DNA of 64,000 bases, taken from VXNE01 sp963664635. Its GTDB lineage: Bacteria > Pseudomonadota > Gammaproteobacteria > Pseudomonadales > Azotimanducaceae. A model generated the notes under the pieces. The model made no database searches. It saw only the letters and a program-made list of their open reading frames with translations, and was not told the DNA's origin. Location of the stretch: contig OY761542.1 in assembly GCA_963664635.1 (NCBI GenBank), forward strand, positions 4,278,001-4,342,000, in the 5' to 3' direction. Positions 51,601 to 57,685 of the stretch are shown here, one piece after another (position 1 is the first letter of the stretch; each line of letters opens with the position of its first letter). A program made the translations under genes and the position numbers.

Positions 51601-52152
51601 GACCGCCCCGAGCGTGTTGGCGCGCTGGTCGATGGGTACGTTGCCGCCCGCCTTCGCCCGCGTGATCCGTACGCCCCTGCCGCCGTCCACGTGGTAGGCC
51701 CAGAGTTCGAACGTGCCGAGGCCCCACCGGGTCCTGGAGACGACGACATGGGAACCGTCGGGAGACCAGGAGGGCGAGGCGAACTCGGTCTGGCCGCCGC
51801 CCCTGCCGATCTTGCGCGGATCGCTGCCGTCCGCCCGGGCGATCCAGACGGCCTCGCTGCCGTCCCGGTCGCTGAGGAAGGCGATCCACTCGCCATCGGG
51901 CGAGAAGCGCGGCTGCGAGTCGAAGGCCATCCCGCTGGTGATGCGTTCGGCGCGCCCGCCCTCGATGGCCAGCCGGTAGAGGTCCCCGACCGCCTCGAGG
52001 ACGATCCCGGATCCGTCCGGCGACACGTCGAGGGACAGCCACGTGACGGCGTCCGTCTCGAACCGGACCGTACGCTCTCCCTCCAGGGGCAGCTCCGCCG
52101 CGGCGGCAGATACCGCGACGAGACCCGCAAGCGTCCAGCGCAGGTCAGGCAT
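48676..52152 (-). CDS. Exported TolB-propeller amidohydrolase (imidazolonepropionase-like), full length
   Basis: The 1158-aa protein has a signal peptide (about 1-19, AAAA-E). WD40-like PD40 repeats make a beta-propeller from about 35 to 650 ('ISP/SPDG' motifs: 'DVSPDGSGIVL', 'RFSPDGEWIAFLSD', 'SWSPDGSHVVV'). A very acidic linker of Asp/Gly/Glu/Ala follows (about 665-745). An amidohydrolase barrel ends it ('IVPGYVDTHAHFRV' metal site, 'GVGSHGQLQGLAWHWEL', 'GTVTAGKLADLVVLT'). The type is found in periplasmic TolB-amidohydrolase hybrids, probably peptidases or dipeptidases. It overlaps the cation-channel gene by 8 bases. Its 3' end (48677-49150) is duplicated at 35463-35946. The long low-complexity linker is atypical. 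Confidence 0.88.
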   Translation of the reverse strand: MPDLRWTLAGLVAVSAAAAELPLEGERTVRFETDAVTWLSLDVSPDGSGIVLEAVGDLYRLAIEGGRAERITSGMAFDSQPRFSPDGEWIAFLSDRDGSEAVWIARADGSDPRKIGRGGGQTEFASPSWSPDGSHVVVSRTRWGLGTFELWAYHVDGGRGVRITRAKAGGNVPIDQRANTLGAVYSPDGRYLYYARKNGGFGYGLRLPLWQVARRDLREGAEDVLTAARGSAMRPLLSPDGTQLVYATRRGTETALRLRNLATGADRRLAWPAQRDEQESRFTRDLFPGYAFTPDGRSVVYSRDGGIWRVDVDSGASAPIPFELEVEQSLGPKLRTPYRLGIGPVKARLVRGLAPAPEGEAFAFSALAGLYVHEPSAGEREGLAPRKKEPSSGRNRALTEEGTPAFHPAWSPDGRWIAYVTWSSGGGHIWRTRANGRGAARRLTEHAAFYSDPVWSPDGERIVALRGTSHDRLYREWDAGTPFGSDVIWLPADGGEARLVLPARGLRSPHFGPEPDRIYLYASEGPFTRSGNSALTSVRYDGTDRRVHLGVKGPGIYFAEEDVPAEDIQLAPDGRHALVVHAHQLYVLRLLNRHLANLQTTVTNPSVPLARLTDVGVDEAAWSGDGASVLWSVGNRVYTRALESVEFRSDDAGNDAGDERDDDTGDEGPDGADGNGDGGAGDATAPADENTDVEDPADGPASGDDAEEPEIAEDDEAVTSVAIEIYRPRFEPEGAVALVGASVLTLEAAPAAAEESPDAPGVPVADAGRLIADATVVIRNDRIDEVGPRDAVEIPGDATVIDLAGHFIVPGYVDTHAHFRVARRVLDLDNWSFLANLAYGVTTALDVQPSTVDVLTYQDLVDAGVITGPRALSTGPGIFNNTRLKSAAHARAVLRRYGDHYRVRNLKAYIAGNREQRQWLVQAAKELGLMPTTEGGLDMKLDMTHVIDGFSGNEHNFPVLDLQRDVVELVARSGIAYTPTLVVSYGGPAGEDYFYVHESPRNDPKLLRFTPRPFLEARTQRRSWFAGEEHVFPRVAAQAAKIIRAGGRVGVGSHGQLQGLAWHWELWALASGGLTPAEALRAGTRHGAEMIGVSQDIGTVTAGKLADLVVLTADPLADIRHSDDIAYVVKNGEVFEGDTLDKVWPEREPLPEQWWWDP
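48677..49150 (-). repeat. Segmental duplication arm B2 (pairs with 35463-35946)
   Basis: This 3' part of the full-length amidohydrolase gene matches the 35463-35946 fragment. The match ends close to the codons for 'DPKLL', after which the arms differ. Together with arm B1 it defines a duplicated block of about 1.3 kb. Confidence 0.85.
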
Positions 52153-52948
52153 CGTCGCCCGCCAGGCGCCGTTCGAGCCGGGCGAGAGACTCCCGCGTCG
52201 CCCGCAACTCGCGCAGCAGCTCTTCCCGGGACGGGGTCTCCGTCATCGCGGCAAGGCGCTCGGCCTTTGCCTCGTCGAGGTTGTTGATGACCACCGCGAT
52301 GAACAGGTTGATCACGACGAAGGTCCCGACCACGACGAAGCTCACGAAGTACGCCCACGCCCACCAGTAGTGCTCCATCGCCGCGTACATCACGTCGGTC
52401 CAGTCCTCGAGCGTCACGATGCGGAACAGGGTGATGAGCGAGATCCCCAGGGTGTTCCAGTGGGTCGGATCGACCGCGTGGAAGAGGTGATAGCCCGCGA
52501 CGGCGTACATGTAGAAGATGATCGACATGAGACAGATCACGTTGAACATGCTCGGCACGGAACGCACCAGCGTCGCGACGATCAGGCGCAGTTCCGGCAA
52601 GGCAGACACGAGCCGCAGGACGCGCAGGAGGCGCGCGAGCCGGGCGAGCGTGGCGAGCTCCCCGGTGGCGGGCAGCAGGCTGACGGCGACGATGGTGAAG
52701 TCGAACAGGTTCCAGCCATCCCCGAAGTAGCGCGAAGGCCGTGGATGCACCGCCACCAGCTTGACGATCACCTCGATCACGAAGATGCCGAGAAAGACCT
52801 GGTTCGCAAGTTCGAACGCATCGCCGAAGCGCTCTCTCAGGAACGCCGACGTGTCGAGCCCGATCACCACCGCGTTCAGCGCGATCACGCCCACGATGCC
52901 CCACTGGAACCAGGGCGCCGCGGCGATCTTCCTTGCCATATCGACCAT
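52145..52948 (-). CDS. Single-domain voltage-gated cation channel (NaChBac/CavAb-like)
   Basis: The 267-aa protein has six helices. S4 has Arg at 103, 106, 109 and 112 ('LARLARLLRVLRL'). The pore filter is T179-L-E-D-W-T-D185. Bacterial sodium channels have LESW; here the filter holds Glu and two Asp, closer to calcium-selective variants, so calcium selectivity is plausible. After S6 ('FVVINLFIAVVINNL') a C-terminal coiled coil ('SREELLRELRATRESLARLERRL') should tie the tetramer. Starts at ATG 52948, 8 bases after trpE ends, and overlaps the amidohydrolase start by 8 bases. Its place between trpE and an amidohydrolase may simply be a shared transcript. Confidence 0.88.
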   Translation of the reverse strand: MVDMARKIAAAPWFQWGIVGVIALNAVVIGLDTSAFLRERFGDAFELANQVFLGIFVIEVIVKLVAVHPRPSRYFGDGWNLFDFTIVAVSLLPATGELATLARLARLLRVLRLVSALPELRLIVATLVRSVPSMFNVICLMSIIFYMYAVAGYHLFHAVDPTHWNTLGISLITLFRIVTLEDWTDVMYAAMEHYWWAWAYFVSFVVVGTFVVINLFIAVVINNLDEAKAERLAAMTETPSREELLRELRATRESLARLERRLAGDDA

Positions 52949-52956
52949 GCCGCGTG

Positions 52957-54447
52957 TCAGTCCAGCTCCCGAAGGCCCTGCTCGGCCATGCGCGCCGCGC
53001 GGAAGATGGCGCGACCCTTGTTCATGCTCTCCTTCCACTCGAGGCGCGGTATCGAGTCGGCGACGATCCCGCCGCCCGCCTCGATGTAGAGCACGCCATC
53101 CTGGATCACTGCCGTGCGGATCGCGATGGCCGTGTCCATGTTGCCGTTCCAGGACAGGTAGCCCACGGCGCCCCCGTACACACCCCGCTTCACGGGTTCG
53201 AGTTCGTCGATGATCTCCATCGCCCGGATCTTCGGCGCCCCGGACAGCGTGCCCACCGGCAGTGTGGCGCGCAGGACGTCCATGGCCGTCCTGTCCGCGC
53301 GCAACCGCCCCTCCACGTTCGACGAGATGTGCATGACGTGGGAGTAGCGCTCGATGACGAACCGTTCGGTCACCTTGACCGAACCGGTCTCGGCGACCCG
53401 ACCCACGTCGTTGCGGCCGAGGTCGATGAGCATCAGGTGCTCGGCGATCTCCTTCGGGTCGGCCAGGAGTTCGCGCTCCAGCTCCAGGTCCTCCTCCTCC
53501 GTGTGGCCCCGGCGGCGCGTCCCGGCCAGCGGCCGGTTGACGATGCGGCCGTTCTCGACGCGCGCGAGGATCTCCGGCGAAGAACCGACGACGTGGAAGT
53601 CGTCGAGGTCCATGTAATACATGTACGGCGACGGATTGAGACTCCGCAGCGCCCGGTACAGGTCGATCGGGGCGGCGCCGAACGGTACCGACATGCGCTG
53701 CGCCAGTACCACCTGCATCACGTCACCGGCCCGCGTGTACTCGCGTATGCGGTCCACCGCCGCCATGAAGCCCTCGCGGCCGAACTCGGACACGAAGTCG
53801 GTCTCTTCCGGCGGCCGGTTCGCGTGTGTCCGGGGCAGTTCAGGCACGGGGCCCGCGAGGCGCGCTGCGAGCTTGCCGAGACGTTGCCTGGCCTCCTCCA
53901 CCGCCCCAGGGGTCTCCTGGTCGACCAGGCCGATGAGCTGCATCCGCCCGCGCATGTTGTCGAAGACGATCACCTCGTTCGAGACCATCAGCAGGATGTC
54001 AGGCGTGCCGAGGGGATCGGGCGGCGTGGAGTCCGCGAGACGCGGCTCGATGAACCGGACGGTGTCGTAACCGAAGTAGCCGACCAGCCCGCCGATGAAC
54101 CGGGGCATCCCCTTCTCCTCGAGGACGCCTTCCGGGATCTCGAAGCGTTGTCGATAGTCCTCGATGAACGCCAGCGGGTCGTCCGTGTCGACGGACTCCG
54201 CGACCTGCCCGTCCGTCTCTACCGTCACCTGGTGCCCGCGAACGCGGATGACCGTGCTGCACGGCAGCCCGATGATGGAGTAGCGGCCCCATTTTTCACC
54301 CCCCTCGGCCGACTCGAGCAGGTAGCTGTACGGGGCGTCGGCGAGCTTCAGGTAGACGGACAGCGGCGTATCGAGGTCGGCGAGGACCTCCTGGACCACG
54401 GGGACGCGGGAGCTTGCGCGGGATGGCGCAACGGACTGCTTGTTCAT
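52957..54447 (-). CDS. trpE: Anthranilate synthase component I
   Basis: The 496-aa protein shows the chorismate-binding core: 'DDFHVVGSSPEILARVENG', 'RPLAGTRRRG', 'LIDLGRNDVGRV' and 'LPVGTLSGAPKIRAMEIIDELE'. It also has the C-terminal 'YIEAGGGIVADS'. The N-terminal regulatory part has 'YSYLLESAEGGEKWGRYSIIG', where 'LLES' is the usual tryptophan-feedback site. It makes anthranilate from chorismate with the TrpG amidotransferase, the first step of tryptophan synthesis. trpG is not next to it here; instead the cation-channel gene follows. The order rpe-gph-trpE is common in gammaproteobacteria. A hairpin lies in its leader. Confidence 0.95.
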   Translation of the reverse strand: MNKQSVAPSRASSRVPVVQEVLADLDTPLSVYLKLADAPYSYLLESAEGGEKWGRYSIIGLPCSTVIRVRGHQVTVETDGQVAESVDTDDPLAFIEDYRQRFEIPEGVLEEKGMPRFIGGLVGYFGYDTVRFIEPRLADSTPPDPLGTPDILLMVSNEVIVFDNMRGRMQLIGLVDQETPGAVEEARQRLGKLAARLAGPVPELPRTHANRPPEETDFVSEFGREGFMAAVDRIREYTRAGDVMQVVLAQRMSVPFGAAPIDLYRALRSLNPSPYMYYMDLDDFHVVGSSPEILARVENGRIVNRPLAGTRRRGHTEEEDLELERELLADPKEIAEHLMLIDLGRNDVGRVAETGSVKVTERFVIERYSHVMHISSNVEGRLRADRTAMDVLRATLPVGTLSGAPKIRAMEIIDELEPVKRGVYGGAVGYLSWNGNMDTAIAIRTAVIQDGVLYIEAGGGIVADSIPRLEWKESMNKGRAIFRAARMAEQGLRELD

Positions 54448-54484
54448 GCGGGGGACACCGGGGATGCGAATGGGCAGCGCGCAG

Positions 54485-54528
54485 GCTGGCGAGCGGTTCC
54501 GATGGAACCGGGAGGGATCATCGCCAGC
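54485..54528 (-). promoter_or_regulatory. Stem-loop in the gph-trpE intergenic leader
   Basis: In the 138-base gap upstream of trpE, GCTGGCGA (outer, 54485-54492 with its partner 54521-54528) encloses a perfect seven-pair inner stem CGGTTCC/GGAACCG (54494-54500, 54504-54510) with a GAT loop. No Trp-rich leader peptide or Trp-codon pair is seen, so it is not a standard attenuator. It could be the gph 3' end or a trpE control element. Confidence 0.5.
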
Positions 54529-54585
54529 GGGGGTGGGCTTGCTCGCTCGGCACGGCGTGCGGTCCGCTCGGGTGAGGCGGCGAGG

Positions 54586-55251
54586 CTATCTCAGGGCGGT
54601 AAGCGAATCAACGATTCGGTCGGCACCGAGCTCCTCCGGGCGCGCGCCCGCGCGATAGCCGTAGGACACGCATACGATGTCGCATCCCGCCGCCCGGGCG
54701 CATGCGACGTCCGTTACGGAATCGCCGACGAACAGGGCCCGCTGCGCCGGAACGCCGAGTGCATCGCACGCATGCAACGCCGGGTCAGGCGCCGGCTTCG
54801 CGACCGCGAGCGTGTCGCCGGCGACCACCACGCCGAAGTACCGGGTCAGGTCCAGTTGATCGAGGAGCAGTTCGGTGAGACGCCCCGGTTTGTTGGTGAC
54901 GACGGCCAGCGCAGCCCGTCCCACAAGGCCGTCGAGGGCTTCCCGTACACCCGGATACGGCCCGCCGCGATCGGCGATGTGGCGTGCATAGTAGTCCCGG
55001 AACCGCTCGATCATCGCGTCCGTCATGTCCGGCGCCGGCTCCGGCTGGCCATGGTGGCTCAGCGCGAGACGGATCAGGGCCCGGACCCCGCGCCCGACCC
55101 AGTCGCGGGTGCGCGCCTCGTCCACGGCGCCATACCCATACTCCCCCAGCGTGACGTTGAGCCCCGCCATGATGTCGGGGGCGGTGTCGACCAGCGTCCC
55201 GTCGAGATCGAAGAGGTAGGCGTCGTAGGGCGCCCCGGCGGTGCGTGTCAC
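54586..55251 (-). CDS. gph: Phosphoglycolate phosphatase (HAD family)
   Basis: The 221-aa protein has the HAD motif I 'YLFDLDGTLVDTAPD', motif II 'AVVTNKPG', motif III Lys in 'LAVAKPAPDP' and motif IV 'FVGDSVTDVACARAAG'. The cap domain of about 75 residues fits Gph. It removes phosphate from 2-phosphoglycolate, a by-product of DNA repair and of oxygenation of RuBP. Starts in the last bases of rpe (ATGA overlap at 55248-55251), so the two are coupled. Confidence 0.93.
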   Translation of the reverse strand: MTRTAGAPYDAYLFDLDGTLVDTAPDIMAGLNVTLGEYGYGAVDEARTRDWVGRGVRALIRLALSHHGQPEPAPDMTDAMIERFRDYYARHIADRGGPYPGVREALDGLVGRAALAVVTNKPGRLTELLLDQLDLTRYFGVVVAGDTLAVAKPAPDPALHACDALGVPAQRALFVGDSVTDVACARAAGCDIVCVSYGYRAGARPEELGADRIVDSLTALR

Positions 55252-55913
55252 GCGAGCTGCGCGCGCATGGCCGCGATGGTGGCGGCGTAGTCCCGCGCCC
55301 CGAATATGGCGGAGCCTGCGACGAAGGTGTCGGCCCCGGCGTCCCCGGCCGCGCGGATGTTGTCGATCTTGATGCCGCCGTCGATCTCCAGGCGCACCTC
55401 CCGGTCGAGCCCGTCGAGACGCCGGCGGACCGCGCGCACCGCGTCCAGGCTCCGCGGGATGAACGCCTGGCCTCCGAACCCGGGGTTCACGGACATCACG
55501 AGCACGAGGTCCACGAGATCGATCACCGGATCCAGGACCGACACCGGCGTCCCCGGGTTGAGGGAGAGCCCTGCCTTCACCCCGCCCTCCCGTATCAGCG
55601 ACAGCGACCGGTGCAGGTGCTCGGTCGCCTCGGGGTGTATCGTCACGTAATCGGCGCCGGCTTCGACGAAGTCGCCGACGATGCGGTCCACCGGCTTCAC
55701 CATCAGGTGCACGTCGACGGGCGCCGTGACGCCGTGGTTCCGCAGCGCGCGCAGGACGAGCGGGCCTACCGTGAGGTTCGGAACGTAGTGGTTGTCCATG
55801 ACGTCGAAGTGGACGAGGTCCGCTCCCGCCTCGAGCACGGCGTCGACTTCGGCGCCGAGATGCGCGAAATCGGCCGACAGTATCGAGGGGGCGATCCAGG
55901 GGGAAAGCGGCAT
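55248..55913 (-). CDS. rpe: Ribulose-phosphate 3-epimerase
   Basis: The 221-aa TIM barrel shows 'WIAPSILSADFAHLGAEVDAV', 'VHFDVMDNHYVPNLTVGPLV', 'VDVHLMV', 'MSVNPGFGGQAFI' and 'EIDGGIKIDNIRAAGDAGADTFVAGSAIFG'. Catalytic Asp residues are in 'FDVMDN' and 'EIDGGI'. It interconverts ribulose 5-phosphate and xylulose 5-phosphate in the pentose phosphate path. It heads the rpe-gph-trpE transcript, with a tandem repeat and the murU 3' end just upstream. Confidence 0.95.
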   Translation of the reverse strand: MPLSPWIAPSILSADFAHLGAEVDAVLEAGADLVHFDVMDNHYVPNLTVGPLVLRALRNHGVTAPVDVHLMVKPVDRIVGDFVEAGADYVTIHPEATEHLHRSLSLIREGGVKAGLSLNPGTPVSVLDPVIDLVDLVLVMSVNPGFGGQAFIPRSLDAVRAVRRRLDGLDREVRLEIDGGIKIDNIRAAGDAGADTFVAGSAIFGARDYAATIAAMRAQLA

Positions 55914-55923
55914 CGCGGCATTT

Positions 55924-55976
55924 TACACGCCGGGGGGCGCGGGCTCAGTCTACACGCCGGGGGCGCGGGCTCAGTC
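55924..55976. repeat. Two-copy tandem repeat at the murU/rpe junction
   Basis: TACACGCCGGGGG(G)CGCGGGCTCAGTC occurs twice head to tail (55924-55950 with six G, 55951-55976 with five). The second copy contains the murU stop codon; the first lies between the genes. Such duplications arise by slippage, and the unequal G run marks the site. Confidence 0.8.
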
Positions 55977-56636
55977 GGTCAACCGCCGGACCGCGCGCAG
56001 TTGATCGTGGGAACCGATGTCGAACCACGCCCCGTCGAAGACCTCTCCGGTGAGACGGCCCGCGTGCGCGGCGTCGAAGTAGATCTCGCGCGCCAGGTCG
56101 AAGGGACCTTCCGGGGTTCCCGCAAAGACCGCCGGATGGAGCACCGCGATGCCGCAGAACACGAGGTCGTCCCCGTCGTCGCCGTGGCGTCGCGGCAGTC
56201 CTTCGGACAGGACGAAGTCCCCATGGGTCCGGTGCGGTGGGCGGGGCGTCAGCACGAGGTGCGCGACCTCGGGCACGGCGCCGATGAGCCCCCGGAACGC
56301 GAAGCTGGTCCAGATGTCGCCGTTCAGCACCAGGAAAGGCTCGTCGCCGAGCAGGGGCAGCGCCCGCTTGACGCCCCCCCCGGTGCCGAGGAGCGTCTCC
56401 TCGCGGCTGTAGCGTACGCGTACGCCGAGGTCACGGCCGGTCCCCACGTGACCCTCGAGCTGCTCGCCGAGGTGGTGCAGGTTGACGACGACCTCCTCGA
56501 TCCCCGCGCGCCGCAGCCACCGCAGTTGATGGACGATCAACGGCTCGCCGCCGATCGGGATCATCGGCTTCGGCATGCGTTCGGTGAGCGGACGCAGCCG
56601 CTCGCCCCGTCCGGCGGCCAGGATCATCGCCCGCAT
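55971..56636 (-). CDS. murU: N-acetylmuramate-1-phosphate uridylyltransferase (MurU)
   Basis: The 221-aa nucleotidyltransferase has 'MILAAGRGERLRPLTERMPKPMIPIGG', the sugar-nucleotide signature G-x-G-x-R-L-x-P-L-T with the later Lys. 'FLVLNGDIWTSF' gives the metal-binding Asp and 'FDGAWFDIGSHDQL' the end. With AmgK upstream (12-base overlap) this makes UDP-MurNAc from recycled MurNAc-1-phosphate, a route that by-passes the fosfomycin target. The pair is divergent from lptD, as in Pseudomonas and relatives. Confidence 0.9.
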   Translation of the reverse strand: MRAMILAAGRGERLRPLTERMPKPMIPIGGEPLIVHQLRWLRRAGIEEVVVNLHHLGEQLEGHVGTGRDLGVRVRYSREETLLGTGGGVKRALPLLGDEPFLVLNGDIWTSFAFRGLIGAVPEVAHLVLTPRPPHRTHGDFVLSEGLPRRHGDDGDDLVFCGIAVLHPAVFAGTPEGPFDLAREIYFDAAHAGRLTGEVFDGAWFDIGSHDQLRAVRRLTD

Positions 56637-57589
56637 GTCGCGACCGCTGCCTCCGGCAGGACCTCGTTGCCGAGCCACTCCGCCAGGCGGCGGGTCTCCG
56701 GGTATGCCTTGCCGACGGCGACCACCCGTTCCAGCGTCGGCACGATGTCGGGGAGATGGCTGCCCCTGCCATCGCGCAGCGACAACCGGGCAAAGATGCC
56801 CGCGGCCTTCAGGTGGCGTTGTATCCCCGTCAGGTCGAAGGCGCGCACGAACGGCGCCTCGTCCATGCCGCAGTCGGTCAGTGACCGATAGCGCGTCCGC
56901 CAGTGCGCCACGACGGACTCGGGGAAGACGTGGTAGCAGTCCCGCAGGAGCGATACGAGATCGTAGGTGACCGGCCCCGCCAGCGCGTCCTGGAAGTCCA
57001 CGACGCCGAGTTCGCCATCGTCGCACAGCAGCAGGTTGCGACTGTGGTAGTCCCGGTGGATCGCTACCGTCGGCTGTGCCTGCGTGGCATCGACGAGCGC
57101 CCGCCACACGCCTTCGAGGAATGCCGGCGGCGCGTTTCCCAGCAGCCCGCCGACGAGCCACTCGGTGAAGATCTCCAGTTCGTCCCGGAACCGCTGCGCG
57201 GTGTAGGCGGGGACGGCCTCGGAGGGGATTGCCTGGATGCGGACCAGCGTGTCGAGCGCGAGTTCGAGCGCGTCGTCCGCGCGCCTCTCGGCGTAGACCC
57301 GCGACAGCAGCCGGTCCCCGAAGTCCGTCACCAAGAGGAAGCCGCGGTCGTCGAAGGCAATGACTTCCGGTACCGCCACGCCGTGCGCCCGAAAGAGCGC
57401 GGACAGCCGGCGGAACTGCGGGTTGTTCTCGGTCGCGGGCGGCGCGTCCATGGCGATACGGGTCCCGGACCGCGTGCGTACCCGGTAGAAACGCCGCGTG
57501 CTCGCTTCCACGGGCAGGGCCTCGAACGCCAGTACCGGCCCGAGCTGCGCCCCGCACCACGCTTCGAGCTGCTGGCGACGATCTTCCAC
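56624..57589 (-). CDS. amgK: Anomeric MurNAc/GlcNAc kinase (AmgK), aminoglycoside-phosphotransferase fold
   Basis: This encodes 321 aa from GTG 57589 ('VEDRRQQLEAWCGA'), which fits the usual start; an ATG at 57676 would add 29 unmatched residues and overlap the lptD leader. Features: 'ASTRRFYRVRTRSGTRIAMDAP' (N-lobe), 'VAIHRDYHSRNLLL' (catalytic Asp) and 'LGVVDFQDALAGPVTYDLVSL' (metal Asp). It phosphorylates MurNAc and GlcNAc at C1 for peptidoglycan recycling, feeding MurU downstream. The lptD gene is divergent, with about 100 bases between the starts. Confidence 0.9.
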   Translation of the reverse strand: MEDRRQQLEAWCGAQLGPVLAFEALPVEASTRRFYRVRTRSGTRIAMDAPPATENNPQFRRLSALFRAHGVAVPEVIAFDDRGFLLVTDFGDRLLSRVYAERRADDALELALDTLVRIQAIPSEAVPAYTAQRFRDELEIFTEWLVGGLLGNAPPAFLEGVWRALVDATQAQPTVAIHRDYHSRNLLLCDDGELGVVDFQDALAGPVTYDLVSLLRDCYHVFPESVVAHWRTRYRSLTDCGMDEAPFVRAFDLTGIQRHLKAAGIFARLSLRDGRGSHLPDIVPTLERVVAVGKAYPETRRLAEWLGNEVLPEAAVATCGR

Positions 57590-57685
57590 GAGGCGCCATT
57601 GTACGCAGGCGGCGTCCGCCTCAAACCACCCCACCACGCCAGAGCCAGTCCCAAAGCCCCCGGCGTCCTTTATCATGATCGCCGC

